NCBI RefSeq assembly: GCF_014595955.1
Contig: NZ_JABVCF010000002.1
Span: 310,001-374,000, forward strand
Source: Pseudaminobacter soli (ex Zhang et al. 2022)
GTDB taxonomy: Bacteria > Pseudomonadota > Alphaproteobacteria > Rhizobiales > Rhizobiaceae
Reading direction: 5' to 3'
Length of the DNA stretch: 64,000 bases
Shown piece by piece: positions 9,395 to 18,182 of this stretch. The position numbers were made by a program, and so were the translations under genes. The notes under the pieces were generated by a model that saw only the letters and a program-made list of their open reading frames with translations, was not told the origin of the DNA and made no database searches. How positions within the stretch are numbered: position 1 is the first letter of the stretch; each line of letters begins with the position of its first letter.

Positions 9395-10507
9395 ATGGCT
9401 TCGAAGACACTCCTCCTGCTCCCCGGCGACGGCATCGGTCCGGAGGCGATGGCCGAGGTCGAGAAGCTGATCGCGGTCATGAACGCCGACTATGGCGCGG
9501 GCTTCGAGACCGAGCGCGGACTGGTCGGCGGCTCGGCCTACAATGCCCACGGCGAGGCCATCTCCGAAGAGGATATGGCCAAGGCGCTCGCCGCGGACGC
9601 AGTGCTGTTCGGTGCGGTCGGCGGACCGAAGTGGGACCATGTTCCCTACGAGGTGCGGCCTGAGGCGGGGCTGCTGCGCCTGCGCAAGGATCTGGCGCTC
9701 TTCGCCAATCTGAGGCCCGCCATCTGCTATCCGGCTCTCGCCCAGTCGTCCTCGCTCAAGCCGGAGGTTGTCGAGGGTCTCGACATCCTGATTGTGCGCG
9801 AGCTCACCGGCGGCGTCTATTTCGGCGAGCCCAAGGAGATCATCGATCTCGGCAACGGTCAGAAGCGCGGCATCGACACCCAGGTCTACGACACCTTCGA
9901 GATCGAGCGCATCTCCTCGGTCGCCTTTGAACTCGCCCGTACGCGCAAGAATCACGTCACTTCGATGGAGAAGCGCAACGTGATGAAGTCTGGCGTGCTG
10001 TGGAACGAGGTGGTCACCCAGACCCAGAAGGCGAAGTATGCCGACGTGAAGCTCGACCACATGCTGGCCGACGCGGGCGGGATGCAGCTGGTGCGCTGGC
10101 CGAAGCAGTTCGATGTGATCGTCACCGACAACCTGTTCGGCGACATGCTTTCCGACGTCGCCGCCATGCTGACCGGCTCGCTCGGCATGCTGCCGTCGGC
10201 CTCGCTCGGCGCGCCGGATGCCAGGACCGGCAAGCGCAAGGCGCTCTACGAGCCGGTGCACGGCTCAGCGCCTGACATCGCCGGCAAGGGCATCGGCAAC
10301 CCGATCGCGATGATCGCCTCCTTCGCCATGTGCCTGCGCTATTCGTTCGGAATGACGGCGGAAGCCGACCGGCTGGAGGCCGCGATCTCCGGCGTGCTCG
10401 ACGATGGCCTGCGGACGGCCGACATCATGTCCGAAGGCATGACCCAGGTCGGTACCACAGCGATGGGCGACGCCGTCATCGCGAAGTTCCGCGCCTTGTC
10501 GGCTTGA
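9395..10507 (+). CDS. leuB: 3-isopropylmalate dehydrogenase
   Basis: This 370-residue NAD-dependent enzyme oxidatively decarboxylates 3-isopropylmalate in leucine synthesis. Signatures are [13 protein letters not shown] at the N-terminus, [11 protein letters not shown] near 68-78, the substrate motif [25 protein letters not shown], and the metal and NAD segment [20 protein letters not shown] with [14 protein letters not shown] later. Full length and complete. The ATG at 9395 follows weakly spaced purines (AGGAAC). It appears monocistronic. Confidence 0.97.
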   Translation: MASKTLLLLPGDGIGPEAMAEVEKLIAVMNADYGAGFETERGLVGGSAYNAHGEAISEEDMAKALAADAVLFGAVGGPKWDHVPYEVRPEAGLLRLRKDLALFANLRPAICYPALAQSSSLKPEVVEGLDILIVRELTGGVYFGEPKEIIDLGNGQKRGIDTQVYDTFEIERISSVAFELARTRKNHVTSMEKRNVMKSGVLWNEVVTQTQKAKYADVKLDHMLADAGGMQLVRWPKQFDVIVTDNLFGDMLSDVAAMLTGSLGMLPSASLGAPDARTGKRKALYEPVHGSAPDIAGKGIGNPIAMIASFAMCLRYSFGMTAEADRLEAAISGVLDDGLRTADIMSEGMTQVGTTAMGDAVIAKFRALSA

Positions 10508-10596
10508 TGGTCTCGCCAGCGAAATAATCTTCCCTCCGCTGTCGGATTGCTGTTTCCTCCTTCGTCCTTGGGGCTTACCCACGAAGGAGGAACCGA

Positions 10597-10950
10597 ATGT
10601 CCTATGTCGACGGATTTGTGCTGGCAGTTCCGAAGAACAATCTCGACGCCTATCGCAAGATGGCGCAATTGGGTGGCGAAGTCTGGAAGGAACACGGCGC
10701 GCTGGCCTATGTCGAATGCCTGGCCGACGACGTGCCCTATGGCGAACTGACCTCGTTCCCGCGCGCGGTCCAGGCCAAGGAGAACGAGGTCGTCGTCTTC
10801 TCCTGGATCGTCTATGAGTCACGCGCGCACAGGGATGCCGTCAACGCCAAGGTCATGGCCGACCCGCGTTTGAAGTCGGACTGGGAGACCATGCCCTTCG
10901 ACGGCAAGCGCATGATCTTTGGAGGCTTCCAGCCGTTCCTCGAGCTTTGA
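10597..10950 (+). CDS. DUF1428 family protein (YbaA-like)
   Basis: This 117-residue protein is of the DUF1428 family (ferredoxin-like, dimeric alpha-beta barrel fold). The family core is visible: MSYVDGFVLAVPKNNLDAYR, the WKEHGALAYVECLADDV segment, FSWIVYESRAHRDAVNAKVM, and the C-terminal FDGKRMIFGGFQPFLEL. A strong AAGGAGGAA ribosome site precedes the ATG. Function is unknown; related proteins are often encoded near monooxygenase-like or stress genes, which is not the case here. Confidence 0.9.
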   Translation: MSYVDGFVLAVPKNNLDAYRKMAQLGGEVWKEHGALAYVECLADDVPYGELTSFPRAVQAKENEVVVFSWIVYESRAHRDAVNAKVMADPRLKSDWETMPFDGKRMIFGGFQPFLEL

Positions 10951-11061
10951 GCCGCTTCCGGCCGGCTCCACACGACGCAATGCTGCGGGACTGACACGCC
11001 TTCAGGGCCGGGGTCCCAGCAGTCGGCGTGCTTCTGCGACGGACGCAAGTGGGTCTTGGCT

Positions 11062-11529
11062 CTATGCCACGAACCCTATGAAGCGGCCGGCCAGAAGCAC
11101 GGAGGTCCACAGCAACATCGAGACCAACGCCGATGCCTGCTGGGCGGGGGAGGGCGCCTTGTCCGCGGGCCTCTTGCGGGCGAGCCACAGGAACAGCAGG
11201 AAGTTCAGCCCGGCGAGCACGATGAGACCCATCTTGGCGAGGAAGATGGGCATGGCGGCATATTCCGTCGCCCGCACCGAGAAGAGCGCAAGACCCGTGA
11301 TCACGGCGCCTAGGAAAGCGAGAAGAGCGACCCGCCGCATGAGGGCCAGGAAGGGTTCACCGGCTACCAGCTTCAGAGCTCCGAGCAGGCGCAGATCCAT
11401 CAGCAAGACAGAGGTGAACAAGGCGCCTATTGCCGCGACGTGCAGGGCGTTGACGATCGGATAGACATAGAACGACCCCTTGAGCAGCCGGACCAAGCCG
11501 GTGTGTTCTAGGGCTGCCAGGAACTCCAC
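11062..11529 (-). CDS. Four-helix membrane protein, unknown function (DUF6644-like)
   Basis: This 155-residue integral membrane protein has four hydrophobic segments (about 22-44, 64-86, 92-112 and 132-152). A conserved-looking start, LVRLLKGSFYVYPIVNALHVAAIGALF, has a helix-embedded His. The layout resembles small cytochrome- or copper-related membrane proteins (DUF6644), but that is inference. It starts 7 nt after the stop of the adjacent DUF6152 gene on the same strand, so the two form a two-gene operon encoding a periplasmic protein and a membrane partner. Confidence 0.75.
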   Translation of the reverse strand: MEFLAALEHTGLVRLLKGSFYVYPIVNALHVAAIGALFTSVLLMDLRLLGALKLVAGEPFLALMRRVALLAFLGAVITGLALFSVRATEYAAMPIFLAKMGLIVLAGLNFLLFLWLARKRPADKAPSPAQQASALVSMLLWTSVLLAGRFIGFVA

Positions 11530-11536
11530 GGCGGGC

Positions 11537-11932
11537 TCAGACCGGCGGTATCCGGTCCGGATAGACGTCGAACGTCTTGCCGTTCACGATGATGCGCACT
11601 GCCTTCATGCGGTTTTCCGACTTGTCTCGCGAGCGATTGCCGATCGCGATGACCTTGTCCCCGGCCTTGGCCGAGTCCTCGGTGAAGCCGGCGCGGATGG
11701 TCGCCGAAGGAGGGGCAAGCTCCACCCGCCAGATTGCACCTTTCACCTCGACATCCAGCGTCACATGGGGGTTGCCCATATCGATGCTGCGGATCGTGCC
11801 TTCGATCTGCGAGCTCTGTTCCTCGGTCCAGGACCAGCCGTGATGAGCCATTGCCGGCAAAGCCGGTCCAAGTGCAAACAGAGCCGCGGCCACGAGTCCG
11901 GCCAGCCAATTTCCACGAGCTGATTTCCTCAT
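11537..11932 (-). CDS. DUF6152 family periplasmic protein
   Basis: This 131-residue exported protein has a signal peptide over residues 1-27 ending LPAMAHHGWSW, so the mature N-terminus is His-His-Gly, a potential metal-binding amino end. The remaining sequence is a small all-beta domain (SQIEGTIRSIDMGNPHVTLDVE, IWRVELAPPSATIRAGF, GDKVIAIGNRSRD, RIIVNGKTFDVYPDRIP), typical of DUF6152. The ATG at 11932 follows AGGAGGAGCCG, a strong ribosome site. It sits just upstream of a four-helix membrane protein. The role is unknown; copper handling is a guess from the His-His start. Confidence 0.8.
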   Translation of the reverse strand: MRKSARGNWLAGLVAAALFALGPALPAMAHHGWSWTEEQSSQIEGTIRSIDMGNPHVTLDVEVKGAIWRVELAPPSATIRAGFTEDSAKAGDKVIAIGNRSRDKSENRMKAVRIIVNGKTFDVYPDRIPPV

Positions 11933-12047
11933 CGGCTCCTCCTCGGAGGTGCTGCAGGCCCACTGATCCCAACAGCATGTGCGTCCGGCGGACGCGTGCA
12001 TTGAGCACGGTCAATATCGGTCAAACACCTGGCCGCAGTCCAGACGC

Positions 12048-12071
12048 AAAAAAGGCGGCACAGCGGCCGCC
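12048..12071 (-). terminator. Intrinsic terminator of rplS
   Basis: On the minus strand GGCGGC / GCCGCC pairs around a 6-nt loop (12054-12059 with 12066-12071) and is followed by TTTTTT (complement of 12048-12053), 28 nt after the rplS stop. Confidence 0.8.
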
Positions 12072-12098
12072 TTTTCTCGTTTCGATGAATGCCGGAGC

Positions 12099-12581
12099 TT
12101 ATTCCGCCGCGTCCTTCTTCTCGGCGGCGAGCGCCTGAGCGGCAGCGATCTTCTCGGCCTCGAGACGCGCCTTCTCGGCATTCGCGGCTTCGCGCTCGGC
12201 GTCGTTCAGCTTGCGGGCGCGCACGCCGGTGTTCTCGGAGATGCGGGCCGACTTGCCGCGGCGGTCGCGCAGGTAATAGAGCTTGGCGCGGCGGACCTTG
12301 CCGCGGCGGACGATCTCGACCGCCTCAACGGCGGGGGAATAGATCGGGAAGACGCGCTCCACGCCCTCGCCGTAGGAAATCTTGCGAACCGTGAAGTTCT
12401 CCTGGAAGCCGGAGCCGGAACGCGCGATGACCACGCCCTCATAGGCCTGCAGGCGGGTACGGCTGCCTTCGGTGACGCGCACCTGGACGCGCACGGTGTC
12501 GCCCGGCTGGAATTCCGGGAGCTTGCGCTTGGCTTCGATCTTGGCGGCCTGCTCGGCCTCGAGCTGACGGATGATGTCCAT
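12099..12581 (-). CDS. rplS: 50S ribosomal protein L19, C-terminally extended
   Basis: This 160-residue L19, at the 30S/50S interface, keeps the full core: [65 protein letters not shown] and [20 protein letters not shown]. The last 40 or so residues are an Ala/Glu/Lys-rich helical tail ([17 protein letters not shown]), absent from the roughly 115-residue E. coli protein but usual in Rhizobiales. Start at 12581. It is normally the last gene of an rpsP-rimM-trmD-rplS operon; here a convergent gene separates it from trmD, so it must use its own promoter. Confidence 0.96.
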   Translation of the reverse strand: MDIIRQLEAEQAAKIEAKRKLPEFQPGDTVRVQVRVTEGSRTRLQAYEGVVIARSGSGFQENFTVRKISYGEGVERVFPIYSPAVEAVEIVRRGKVRRAKLYYLRDRRGKSARISENTGVRARKLNDAEREAANAEKARLEAEKIAAAQALAAEKKDAAE

Positions 12582-12738
12582 CTCAGTAACCTCTTCTTGC
12601 TTCTCGACAGCCAGAGCGCCCGACTCTTGCCTTGCAGCCGATGGCCGCTCAGCTATGCCGTCTCTCGGAAAGAGAAGCAGGGGCGAGTTCACCGTCCTTA
12701 TGACGGGCCCGGTCGGTCATCCTTCCGGTAGCGTCCGC

Positions 12739-12767
12739 GCGATACACCAAAACGACCGGCTTGTCAC
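12739..12767 (-). promoter_or_regulatory. Possible promoter of rplS
   Basis: On the minus strand GTGACA (complement of 12762-12767) and TATCGC (complement of 12739-12744) are 17 nt apart, with five and three consensus matches. This would give a leader of about 150 nt. The surrounding 12582-12961 interval (380 nt) has no gene that I can support and must serve divergent rplS and the TSUP gene. Confidence 0.4.
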
Positions 12768-12961
12768 TCCCTAAGAGCGCGGATTGGCCGAGGCGTCGAC
12801 CCTCGCAGGAAGCGCCGCGCGAGACAGTCGAGGCTTCTCCACCTTCTCGAGCAAGACTGAAAGCCTGGCATATCCTTAAGCTCGATCCGGCGGCTTGCGC
12901 CACGGTGGCTCTGCCCGTAGACCCGACGACCATTCATTCAGCATCAGGGCGGTCCCTCGAA

Positions 12962-13714
12962 ATGCAAATTGCCGAAATCCTGCTCCTTGCAGTCGCGGGC
13001 TTCGGCGGGGGCGCGATCAATGCGGTCGCGGGCGGTGGCACGTTCCTCACCTTTGGCGCCATGACGCTGGCCGGGGTGCCGCCAATCTCCGCCAATGCCA
13101 CCTCGTCGATCGTACAATTTCCCGGCTATGTGACCTCCACGCACGCCTACTGGCGCGACATCAAAACCTTCTGGCGTGAGGCGCTTGTGCTTGCCGCGCT
13201 CTCCGCGGTCGGCGCGCTTGCCGGCGCGCTCATCCTGCTTGCGCTCGACAATCCGTCCTTCCGCGCCATGGTGCCGTGGCTGCTGATCGCCGCAACTGCG
13301 CTATTCGCCGCCGGTCCATGGCTCAAACCGAAGCCACGGCCGGGCGAGGCGGCAAAGGTCAACTCCCTCGCGAGTTCGGTCGCGCAGTTCCTGACCGCGA
13401 TCTATGGCGGCTTCTTCGGGGCCGGCATGGGTGTGATGATGCTGGCCAGCCTCGGGCTTACGCAATCCGGAGACTATCACCGGCTCAATGCGCTGAAGAA
13501 CATGCTCGCAGTGGTCATCGCGGCCGTCGCGATCCTGGTCTTCGTTTCGGGCGGCGTGGTCGCTTGGCCCGAAGCGCTGGTGATGATCCCCGCGGTGGCG
13601 CTCGGCGGCTACGCCGGCGTGTGGGCGGCGCGGCGCGTGCCGCAGGCCGTCATGCGCGGCATCGTGATCGCGGTGGGGCTATTGCTTGCCGCCTATTATT
13701 TCGTGACAGGCTGA
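12962..13714 (+). CDS. TauE/SafE (TSUP) family membrane exporter
   Basis: This 250-residue polytopic protein with about eight helices is of the TSUP family, which includes sulfite, sulfolactate and related organosulfur-anion transporters. The family start [24 protein letters not shown] and the second repeat [19 protein letters not shown] are clear; these two copies of the G-rich half-repeat face each other in TSUP proteins. I chose the ATG at 12962 because it begins the first helix; a longer frame to 12761 has no signal. It lies antiparallel between rplS and trmD and overlaps the trmD 3' end by 19 nt. Substrate unknown. Confidence 0.88.
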   Translation: MQIAEILLLAVAGFGGGAINAVAGGGTFLTFGAMTLAGVPPISANATSSIVQFPGYVTSTHAYWRDIKTFWREALVLAALSAVGALAGALILLALDNPSFRAMVPWLLIAATALFAAGPWLKPKPRPGEAAKVNSLASSVAQFLTAIYGGFFGAGMGVMMLASLGLTQSGDYHRLNALKNMLAVVIAAVAILVFVSGGVVAWPEALVMIPAVALGGYAGVWAARRVPQAVMRGIVIAVGLLLAAYYFVTG

Positions 13715-14400
13715 GTGCGGCCCGAAAGCAGATCCGGCCGCCGCTCTCTCGTCAGCCTCTCCGCCTGCTCGCGCCGCCATGCGGAAATTTTCGCATGGTT
13801 GCCCGAGGTCAGTACGTCGGGGATCGGCATGCCCTCGAACTCCTGCGGGCGCGTGTAGTGGGGATGTTCGAGCAGGCCGTGCTCGAAACTCTCCTCTTCG
13901 CCGGACTGCGCGTTGCCCATGACGCCGGGAAGCAGCCGCACGATCGCATCGAGCAGCACGATGGCCGCCGGTTCCCCGCCCGACAGGATGTAGTCGCCGA
14001 CCGAGATTTCCTCGAAGCCGCGGGACTCGATCAGACGCTGGTCGATGCCCTCGAACCGGCCGCAGAGGATTACCGCACCGGGACCGGCGGCGAGTTCGCG
14101 CACGCGCGCCTGGGTCAGCGGTTTTCCGCGCGGGCTCATCAGCAGGCGAGGCCTCGGGTCTCCGGCGGGTGATCCATGATCGACGGCGCGCGCGAGCACG
14201 TCGGCGCGCATGACCATACCCGCCCCGCCGCCGGCTGGCGTGTCGTCGACGCTGCGGTGTTTGTCGAGCGCAAAGTCCCTGATCTGCACCATCTCCAGCG
14301 ACCACGCCCCTTCCGACAGCCCGCGACCCGCCAGCGAGAGGCCGAGCGGGCCCGGAAACATCTCCGGGTAGAGCGTGAGAACGCTGGCGCGAAAAGTCAC
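13696..14400 (-). CDS. trmD: tRNA (guanine(37)-N1)-methyltransferase
   Basis: This 234-residue SPOUT-class methyltransferase makes m1G37 in tRNAs reading CNN and GGG-type codons and prevents +1 frameshifting. The trefoil-knot region shows [38 protein letters not shown] and LLPGVMGN; the C-terminal [22 protein letters not shown] is the tRNA-binding signature. Its ATG overlaps the rimM stop by 4 nt (ATGA), so the pair is translationally coupled. Its last 19 nt overlap the convergent TSUP gene. Confidence 0.97.
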   Translation of the reverse strand: MTFRASVLTLYPEMFPGPLGLSLAGRGLSEGAWSLEMVQIRDFALDKHRSVDDTPAGGGAGMVMRADVLARAVDHGSPAGDPRPRLLMSPRGKPLTQARVRELAAGPGAVILCGRFEGIDQRLIESRGFEEISVGDYILSGGEPAAIVLLDAIVRLLPGVMGNAQSGEEESFEHGLLEHPHYTRPQEFEGMPIPDVLTSGNHAKISAWRREQAERLTRERRPDLLSGRTQPVTK

Positions 14401-15005
14401 CGGTTTTCTCCAGCGTTCTTCGGGCCGCGTGGGCGGCGGTCCGTTTCGGAGGCCGATCCCGATAGCTCGGGAGATCCGTTCTCTTCCATATCGATAAGGC
14501 CCGCGGCCATCTCATCGATTGCGATGAACCCGCCCGCGACATCGACCAGGGGCACGGCAGCCTCGCTGAAAGGGATTAGGACGCCCTTCTTGTTACGGTG
14601 CGTGATCTCGAGAAGATCGCCGCCGCCGAAATTCTGGACGGCGGTCACCTTGCCGATCACCTCGCCGCTAACGCCGCGAATCTCGAGCCCGATCAGGTCG
14701 GCATGGTAGAACTCGCCTTCTTCGGTGTCGTCGGGCAGGGCCGAGCGATCGACGTAGAGAGCCGTGCCGTTCAGCGCCTCGGCAGCATTGCGGTCGCTCA
14801 CGCCCTTGAAGCGGACGACGACCATGTCCCCCGCCGGCCTGATGTCGAGGATTTCGAAGGAGCGGCCATCTAGCGCTTTCACCGGACCGTATTCGCCGAG
14901 CGCGAGCGGATCCTCGGTGAAGGTTTTCACCCGCACCTCGCCGTGAATGCCGTGCGCGGCGCCGATCACCGCCATCTGGACCGGGTTCTTCAAGCTTTGC
15001 TCCAT
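14397..15005 (-). CDS. rimM: Ribosome maturation factor RimM
   Basis: This 202-residue 16S processing factor binds S19 and aids maturation of the 30S head. The N-terminal beta-barrel shows [21 protein letters not shown]; the linker and PRC-barrel show [31 protein letters not shown] and [15 protein letters not shown]. The C-terminal 30 residues are acidic and then basic ([16 protein letters not shown]), variable among relatives. Start at the ATG 15005, which gives [15 protein letters not shown]; the longer frame extends into the divergent spacer. Its ATGA junction couples it to trmD. Confidence 0.93.
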   Translation of the reverse strand: MEQSLKNPVQMAVIGAAHGIHGEVRVKTFTEDPLALGEYGPVKALDGRSFEILDIRPAGDMVVVRFKGVSDRNAAEALNGTALYVDRSALPDDTEEGEFYHADLIGLEIRGVSGEVIGKVTAVQNFGGGDLLEITHRNKKGVLIPFSEAAVPLVDVAGGFIAIDEMAAGLIDMEENGSPELSGSASETDRRPRGPKNAGENR

Positions 15006-15107
15006 GGCGCCCGCTCTAACGCCGGCGGCGTAGAGTTTCAACGAGCGCGCGTTCACCGCGTGCTAACTTCTCGCGCGCCAGCATTGGTGCTTTCCGGGAG
15101 AATCGCC

Positions 15108-16046
15108 GTGCAGGAGTTCCTCATCGCCGCCAAGCCGGACCTGCAGGCGGCGCGCGAAAGCTGGCTGAAGATGCTGGGCAAGGAGCGGCGGATGTCGCCG
15201 CTGACCGTCGATGCCTATGAGCGCGACACCAGGCAATTCCTGCAGTTCCTCACCGGCCATTGCGGCGGTCCTGTCGGCATCAGCGACATTGCCAGCCTGC
15301 GCCCGGCGGACCTGCGCGCCTTCCTCGCTTCGCGACGCAATGGCGGGGCAGGGGCGCGTACGCTCGGACGAGGCCTCGCCGGCGTGCGCTCGCTGCTGCG
15401 GTATCTTGAACGAAAGGGCCTCGTGAATGCAGCGGGGGCAACCGCACTGCGGGCGCCCAGGCAGCCGAAGTCCCTGCCGAAGCCGTTGACGGCGCTGGAT
15501 GCCCGCAGGGTCGTCTCCGTCGATGAACAACTCGCGGAGGAGCCATGGGCGGCAGCGCGCGACGCCGCGGTGCTGACCCTGCTCTATGGATCGGGTCTGC
15601 GCATTTCCGAGGCGCTCGGCCTCCCGGCCTCGGTGCTCCTAGGGTCGGACGAAAGCGTGCTCAGGGTCACCGGCAAAGGCGGCAAGACGAGGCTTGTCCC
15701 GGTCCTGCCGGTAGCGCTGGAGGCGGTGGCGGAATACCGGCGGCTCTGCCCCTACCACCTTGATCCGGACGGGCTGTTGTTCCGCGGCGCCCGGGGAGGG
15801 CCGCTCAACCCCGCCATCATCCAGCGGGCGATGCGGAAGATGCGCAGCGCCCTCAACCTGCCGGACACCGCTACCCCACACGCACTTCGCCACTCCTTCG
15901 CGACGCATCTGTTGGGGCGGGGCGGCGACCTACGCGTCATCCAGGAACTGTTGGGGCACAGCAGTCTTTCCACCACGCAGGTCTATACTGGTGTCGATAC
16001 GGCGCGCCTGCTCGAAATCTACGATGCGGCACATCCGCGGGCCTGA
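15108..16046 (+). CDS. xerC: Tyrosine recombinase XerC
   Basis: This 312-residue integrase-fold recombinase resolves chromosome dimers at dif together with XerD. The N-terminal SAM-like DNA-binding domain spans about 10-110. The catalytic residues are Arg165 (GSGLRISEAL), Lys near 190 (TGKGGKTR), His258 and Arg261 (PHALRHSFATHLL), His284 (LLGHSSLSTTQ) and Tyr293 (VYTGV). I took a GTG start at 15108 preceded by GGGAG; an upstream in-frame ATG would overlap the rimM promoter. XerC rather than XerD is inferred from rhizobial synteny and length, so the exact letter is less certain than the family. Confidence 0.88.
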   Translation: MQEFLIAAKPDLQAARESWLKMLGKERRMSPLTVDAYERDTRQFLQFLTGHCGGPVGISDIASLRPADLRAFLASRRNGGAGARTLGRGLAGVRSLLRYLERKGLVNAAGATALRAPRQPKSLPKPLTALDARRVVSVDEQLAEEPWAAARDAAVLTLLYGSGLRISEALGLPASVLLGSDESVLRVTGKGGKTRLVPVLPVALEAVAEYRRLCPYHLDPDGLLFRGARGGPLNPAIIQRAMRKMRSALNLPDTATPHALRHSFATHLLGRGGDLRVIQELLGHSSLSTTQVYTGVDTARLLEIYDAAHPRA

Positions 16047-16118
16047 TCGGTTCGGATGCACCGCCTTTTCAGTTGGAGCTTAACAGTTTCGCCGTGTTTT
16101 CAGGCTAATCCGGTCTCC

Positions 16119-17189
16119 ATGAAACGGGTTGTCGCCATCGCCGAACGCGGCGCCGCGCCACTGCTGCATCTGCTTGCGGCCTTACGGCTGCTTTTCTTCC
16201 TCGCCTTCCTCTTCTCGCTGGTCTTCGCTGCATCGCAGGTGCGGGCCGAGACGATCGCCTGCGCCGGCAAGGATCTGATCTCCGGTCTCCAGCACGATGA
16301 CCCGGCACTCTATGAGGAGATAAAGTCGGCGGCGGCGAAGACCGAAAACGGTTCGGGCATATTGTGGAAGATTGAGAAGCAGGGGGTCGGGCCGTCCTAC
16401 CTGTTTGGTACCATGCACGTCACCGACCCGCGGGTCACCAGCCTGCCACCCGATGCCAAATCCGCCTTCGATCAGTCGAAGACGGTCGTCATCGAAACGA
16501 CCGACGTCCTCGACCAGGCCAAGATGATGGCGGCGCTGGCGAAGACGCCCGAACTGATGATGTTCACCGACGACACCACGCTGACCTCGCTGCTGCCGCC
16601 GGACGAAGCGGAGATCGTCAACAAGGCACTTGATGCACGCGGCATACCGCATCTCAGCGTGGCCAAGATGAAGCCGTGGATCATTGCCGCCATGGTGGCG
16701 CTGCCCGCCTGCGAGCTTCAGCGCAAGGCTGCCGGGGCGCCTGTGCTCGACGTCAAGCTCGCCCAGGACGGCCAGGCCAGCGGCAAGGTCCTCATGGGCC
16801 TGGAGACCGTCGCGGACCAACTCGGCGCCATGGCCTCCCTGCCAATGGATTTCCATCTCAAGGGCCTCGTCGAGACCCTGAAGCTCGGCGACCGCATGGA
16901 AGACGTGGTGGAGACCATGGTGGTGCTCTACCTGCGTGGCGACACCGGCATGATCTGGCCGCTGCTGCGCGGGGCGCTGCCCGCGGGTGCCGACGATGAG
17001 GCCGGATATGCGGCCTTCGAGGAAGCCATGCTCACGGCGCGCAACAAGACGATGGTCGAGCGTGCGCGCCCGATCCTGGATGAAGGCAATGCCTTCATAG
17101 CCGTCGGCGCCCTGCATCTTCCGGGTTCCGACGGCATCGTCTCGTTGCTCCGCAAAGACGGCTATACCGTCTCGCCCGTTGCCCACTGA
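16119..17189 (+). CDS. TraB/PrgY/GumN family protein
   Basis: This 356-residue protein has an N-terminal signal or anchor (about residues 14-43, LLFFLAFLFSLVFAASQVRAE) followed by a TraB/GumN domain starting at GILWKIEKQGVGPSYLFGTMHVTDPRV. The GTMH motif and later LPPDAKSAFDQSKTVVIE are family hallmarks, as is the C-terminal FIAVGALHLPGSDGIVSLL, which carries the second conserved His. TraB domains are proposed metalloproteases (Tiki-related), so a periplasmic peptidase role is inference. The start could also be 16056, but the ATG at 16119 gives the cleaner signal segment. Confidence 0.85.
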   Translation: MKRVVAIAERGAAPLLHLLAALRLLFFLAFLFSLVFAASQVRAETIACAGKDLISGLQHDDPALYEEIKSAAAKTENGSGILWKIEKQGVGPSYLFGTMHVTDPRVTSLPPDAKSAFDQSKTVVIETTDVLDQAKMMAALAKTPELMMFTDDTTLTSLLPPDEAEIVNKALDARGIPHLSVAKMKPWIIAAMVALPACELQRKAAGAPVLDVKLAQDGQASGKVLMGLETVADQLGAMASLPMDFHLKGLVETLKLGDRMEDVVETMVVLYLRGDTGMIWPLLRGALPAGADDEAGYAAFEEAMLTARNKTMVERARPILDEGNAFIAVGALHLPGSDGIVSLLRKDGYTVSPVAH

Positions 17190-17275
17190 GCGCTCCTTCA
17201 CGCAAAGCGTGATTTGTCGTCCGGGCGATCTTTGCTAACCTCGGCCTGCCCACTACGCAGGGAAGGAGGACGTGC

Positions 17276-17491
17276 ATGATCAAGCTGTTGGTGATTGCCG
17301 CCGGTCTCGGGCTTGCCATCTCGAGCGCACAGGCCTGCGAATCGAAGACGCATATTCATACCACCAAGGCGACTGTCGATCAGAGCACCGTTGCAAGCGT
17401 CACGGAACAGAGCGCGACGGCGGCACAGTCTCAGCCAGTGCTTGTTCAGGATAATTCCAACGAACAGGCGGTAAAGGAAAGCGCGAAATAG
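17276..17491 (+). CDS. Small secreted protein, unknown
   Basis: This 71-residue protein has a clear signal peptide (MIKLLVIAAGLGLAISSAQA, cleavage near residue 20) and a polar, Ser/Thr/Gln-rich mature part of about 50 residues beginning with Cys-Glu-Ser-Lys. It is too short for any recognised domain. A strong ribosome site GGAAGGAGG precedes the ATG. It may be a short periplasmic peptide; a lipobox is not convincing (the residue before Cys is Ala, but the upstream pattern SSAQAC is only partial). Confidence 0.72.
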   Translation: MIKLLVIAAGLGLAISSAQACESKTHIHTTKATVDQSTVASVTEQSATAAQSQPVLVQDNSNEQAVKESAK

Positions 17492-17530
17492 CCGCGCTTA
17501 CTGAGGGGTTTTCACAAGATCTTGGACGGC

Positions 17531-17552
17531 GGGTGTCACAGTTGTGGCACCC
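17531..17552 (+). other. Stable hairpin between two small genes
   Basis: GGGTGTCAC (17531-17539) can pair with GTGGCACCC (17544-17552), 9 bp including one G-U, closing an AGTT loop. It has no T-tract, so it is not an intrinsic terminator; it could be an mRNA stabiliser or the 3' end of the small-gene transcript. Confidence 0.45.
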
Positions 17553-17656
17553 GGCGGAGAAGTCATTCGCGACACGAATCCGTTCCTGACGGCCGGATTT
17601 GAAACCGAATCGGATTTTGTGCGTTCAGCCTCCATTGAAGCGCATGGAGGACTAAC

Positions 17657-18118
17657 ATGGCCAACCCTGAACGTATGCGGGATCCACGTCTCGACGATCC
17701 GATCAATCCGGTTCCGCCGCTTGGCACGGATCCCGTCGATGCTCGACTGAACCCGGCAAACACCGACGATCCACGGGTCGTCAACCGCAACGTTGTCGCC
17801 GAGCGCCGTGGCGGAAGCGGCGTACTGATCGCAGCCGTCGTTCTCGTTCTGGCCGTGATCGCCTACTTCATCTTCGCGCCGGCAACCGACAACACCCCCG
17901 CGACGACCGACCAGCCGGTGACGACCGAGCCGGCGACCGGCGGTGCTGATGCGACCGCTCCGGCCGCCACCACGCCGGCTGCTCCGGAGGCCACGGCCCC
18001 TGCCGCTCCGGAAGCGACCGCGCCGGCCTCGCCCGATGCTTCGACGCCGGCTGCTCCGGCTCCCGAGTCGACGGCTCCGGCCGAGACCGCTCCAGCGAAT
18101 CCGGCTCCGGCCCAGTAA
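17657..18118 (+). CDS. Single-pass membrane protein with Ala/Pro/Thr tail
   Basis: This 153-residue protein has a hydrophilic, Asp/Pro/Asn-rich N-terminal part (residues 1-50), one transmembrane helix (GSGVLIAAVVLVLAVIAYFIF, about 53-73) and then about 80 residues consisting almost only of Ala, Pro, Thr and Glu in irregular APEATAP-like repeats. The tail would be extended, probably in the periplasm. There is no recognised family; it may act as a spacer or surface-exposed disordered region. ATGGAGGACTAAC precedes the ATG as ribosome site. A terminator follows. Confidence 0.75.
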   Translation: MANPERMRDPRLDDPINPVPPLGTDPVDARLNPANTDDPRVVNRNVVAERRGGSGVLIAAVVLVLAVIAYFIFAPATDNTPATTDQPVTTEPATGGADATAPAATTPAAPEATAPAAPEATAPASPDASTPAAPAPESTAPAETAPANPAPAQ

Positions 18119-18143
18119 TCTAAAGTTCGTCTCCCAGGACGGG

Positions 18144-18172
18144 CGGCCCGCTTCGGCGGGCCGTTTCCGTTT
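18144..18172 (+). terminator. Intrinsic terminator after the Ala/Pro/Thr-tail gene
   Basis: A perfect stem CGGCCCGC (18144-18151) / GCGGGCCG (18156-18163) with a TTCG tetraloop is followed by TTTCCGTTT. It sits between convergent genes; the minus-strand side lacks a T-tract, so it serves mainly the plus-strand gene. Confidence 0.75.
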
Positions 18173-18182
18173 GGGGGCCTCG

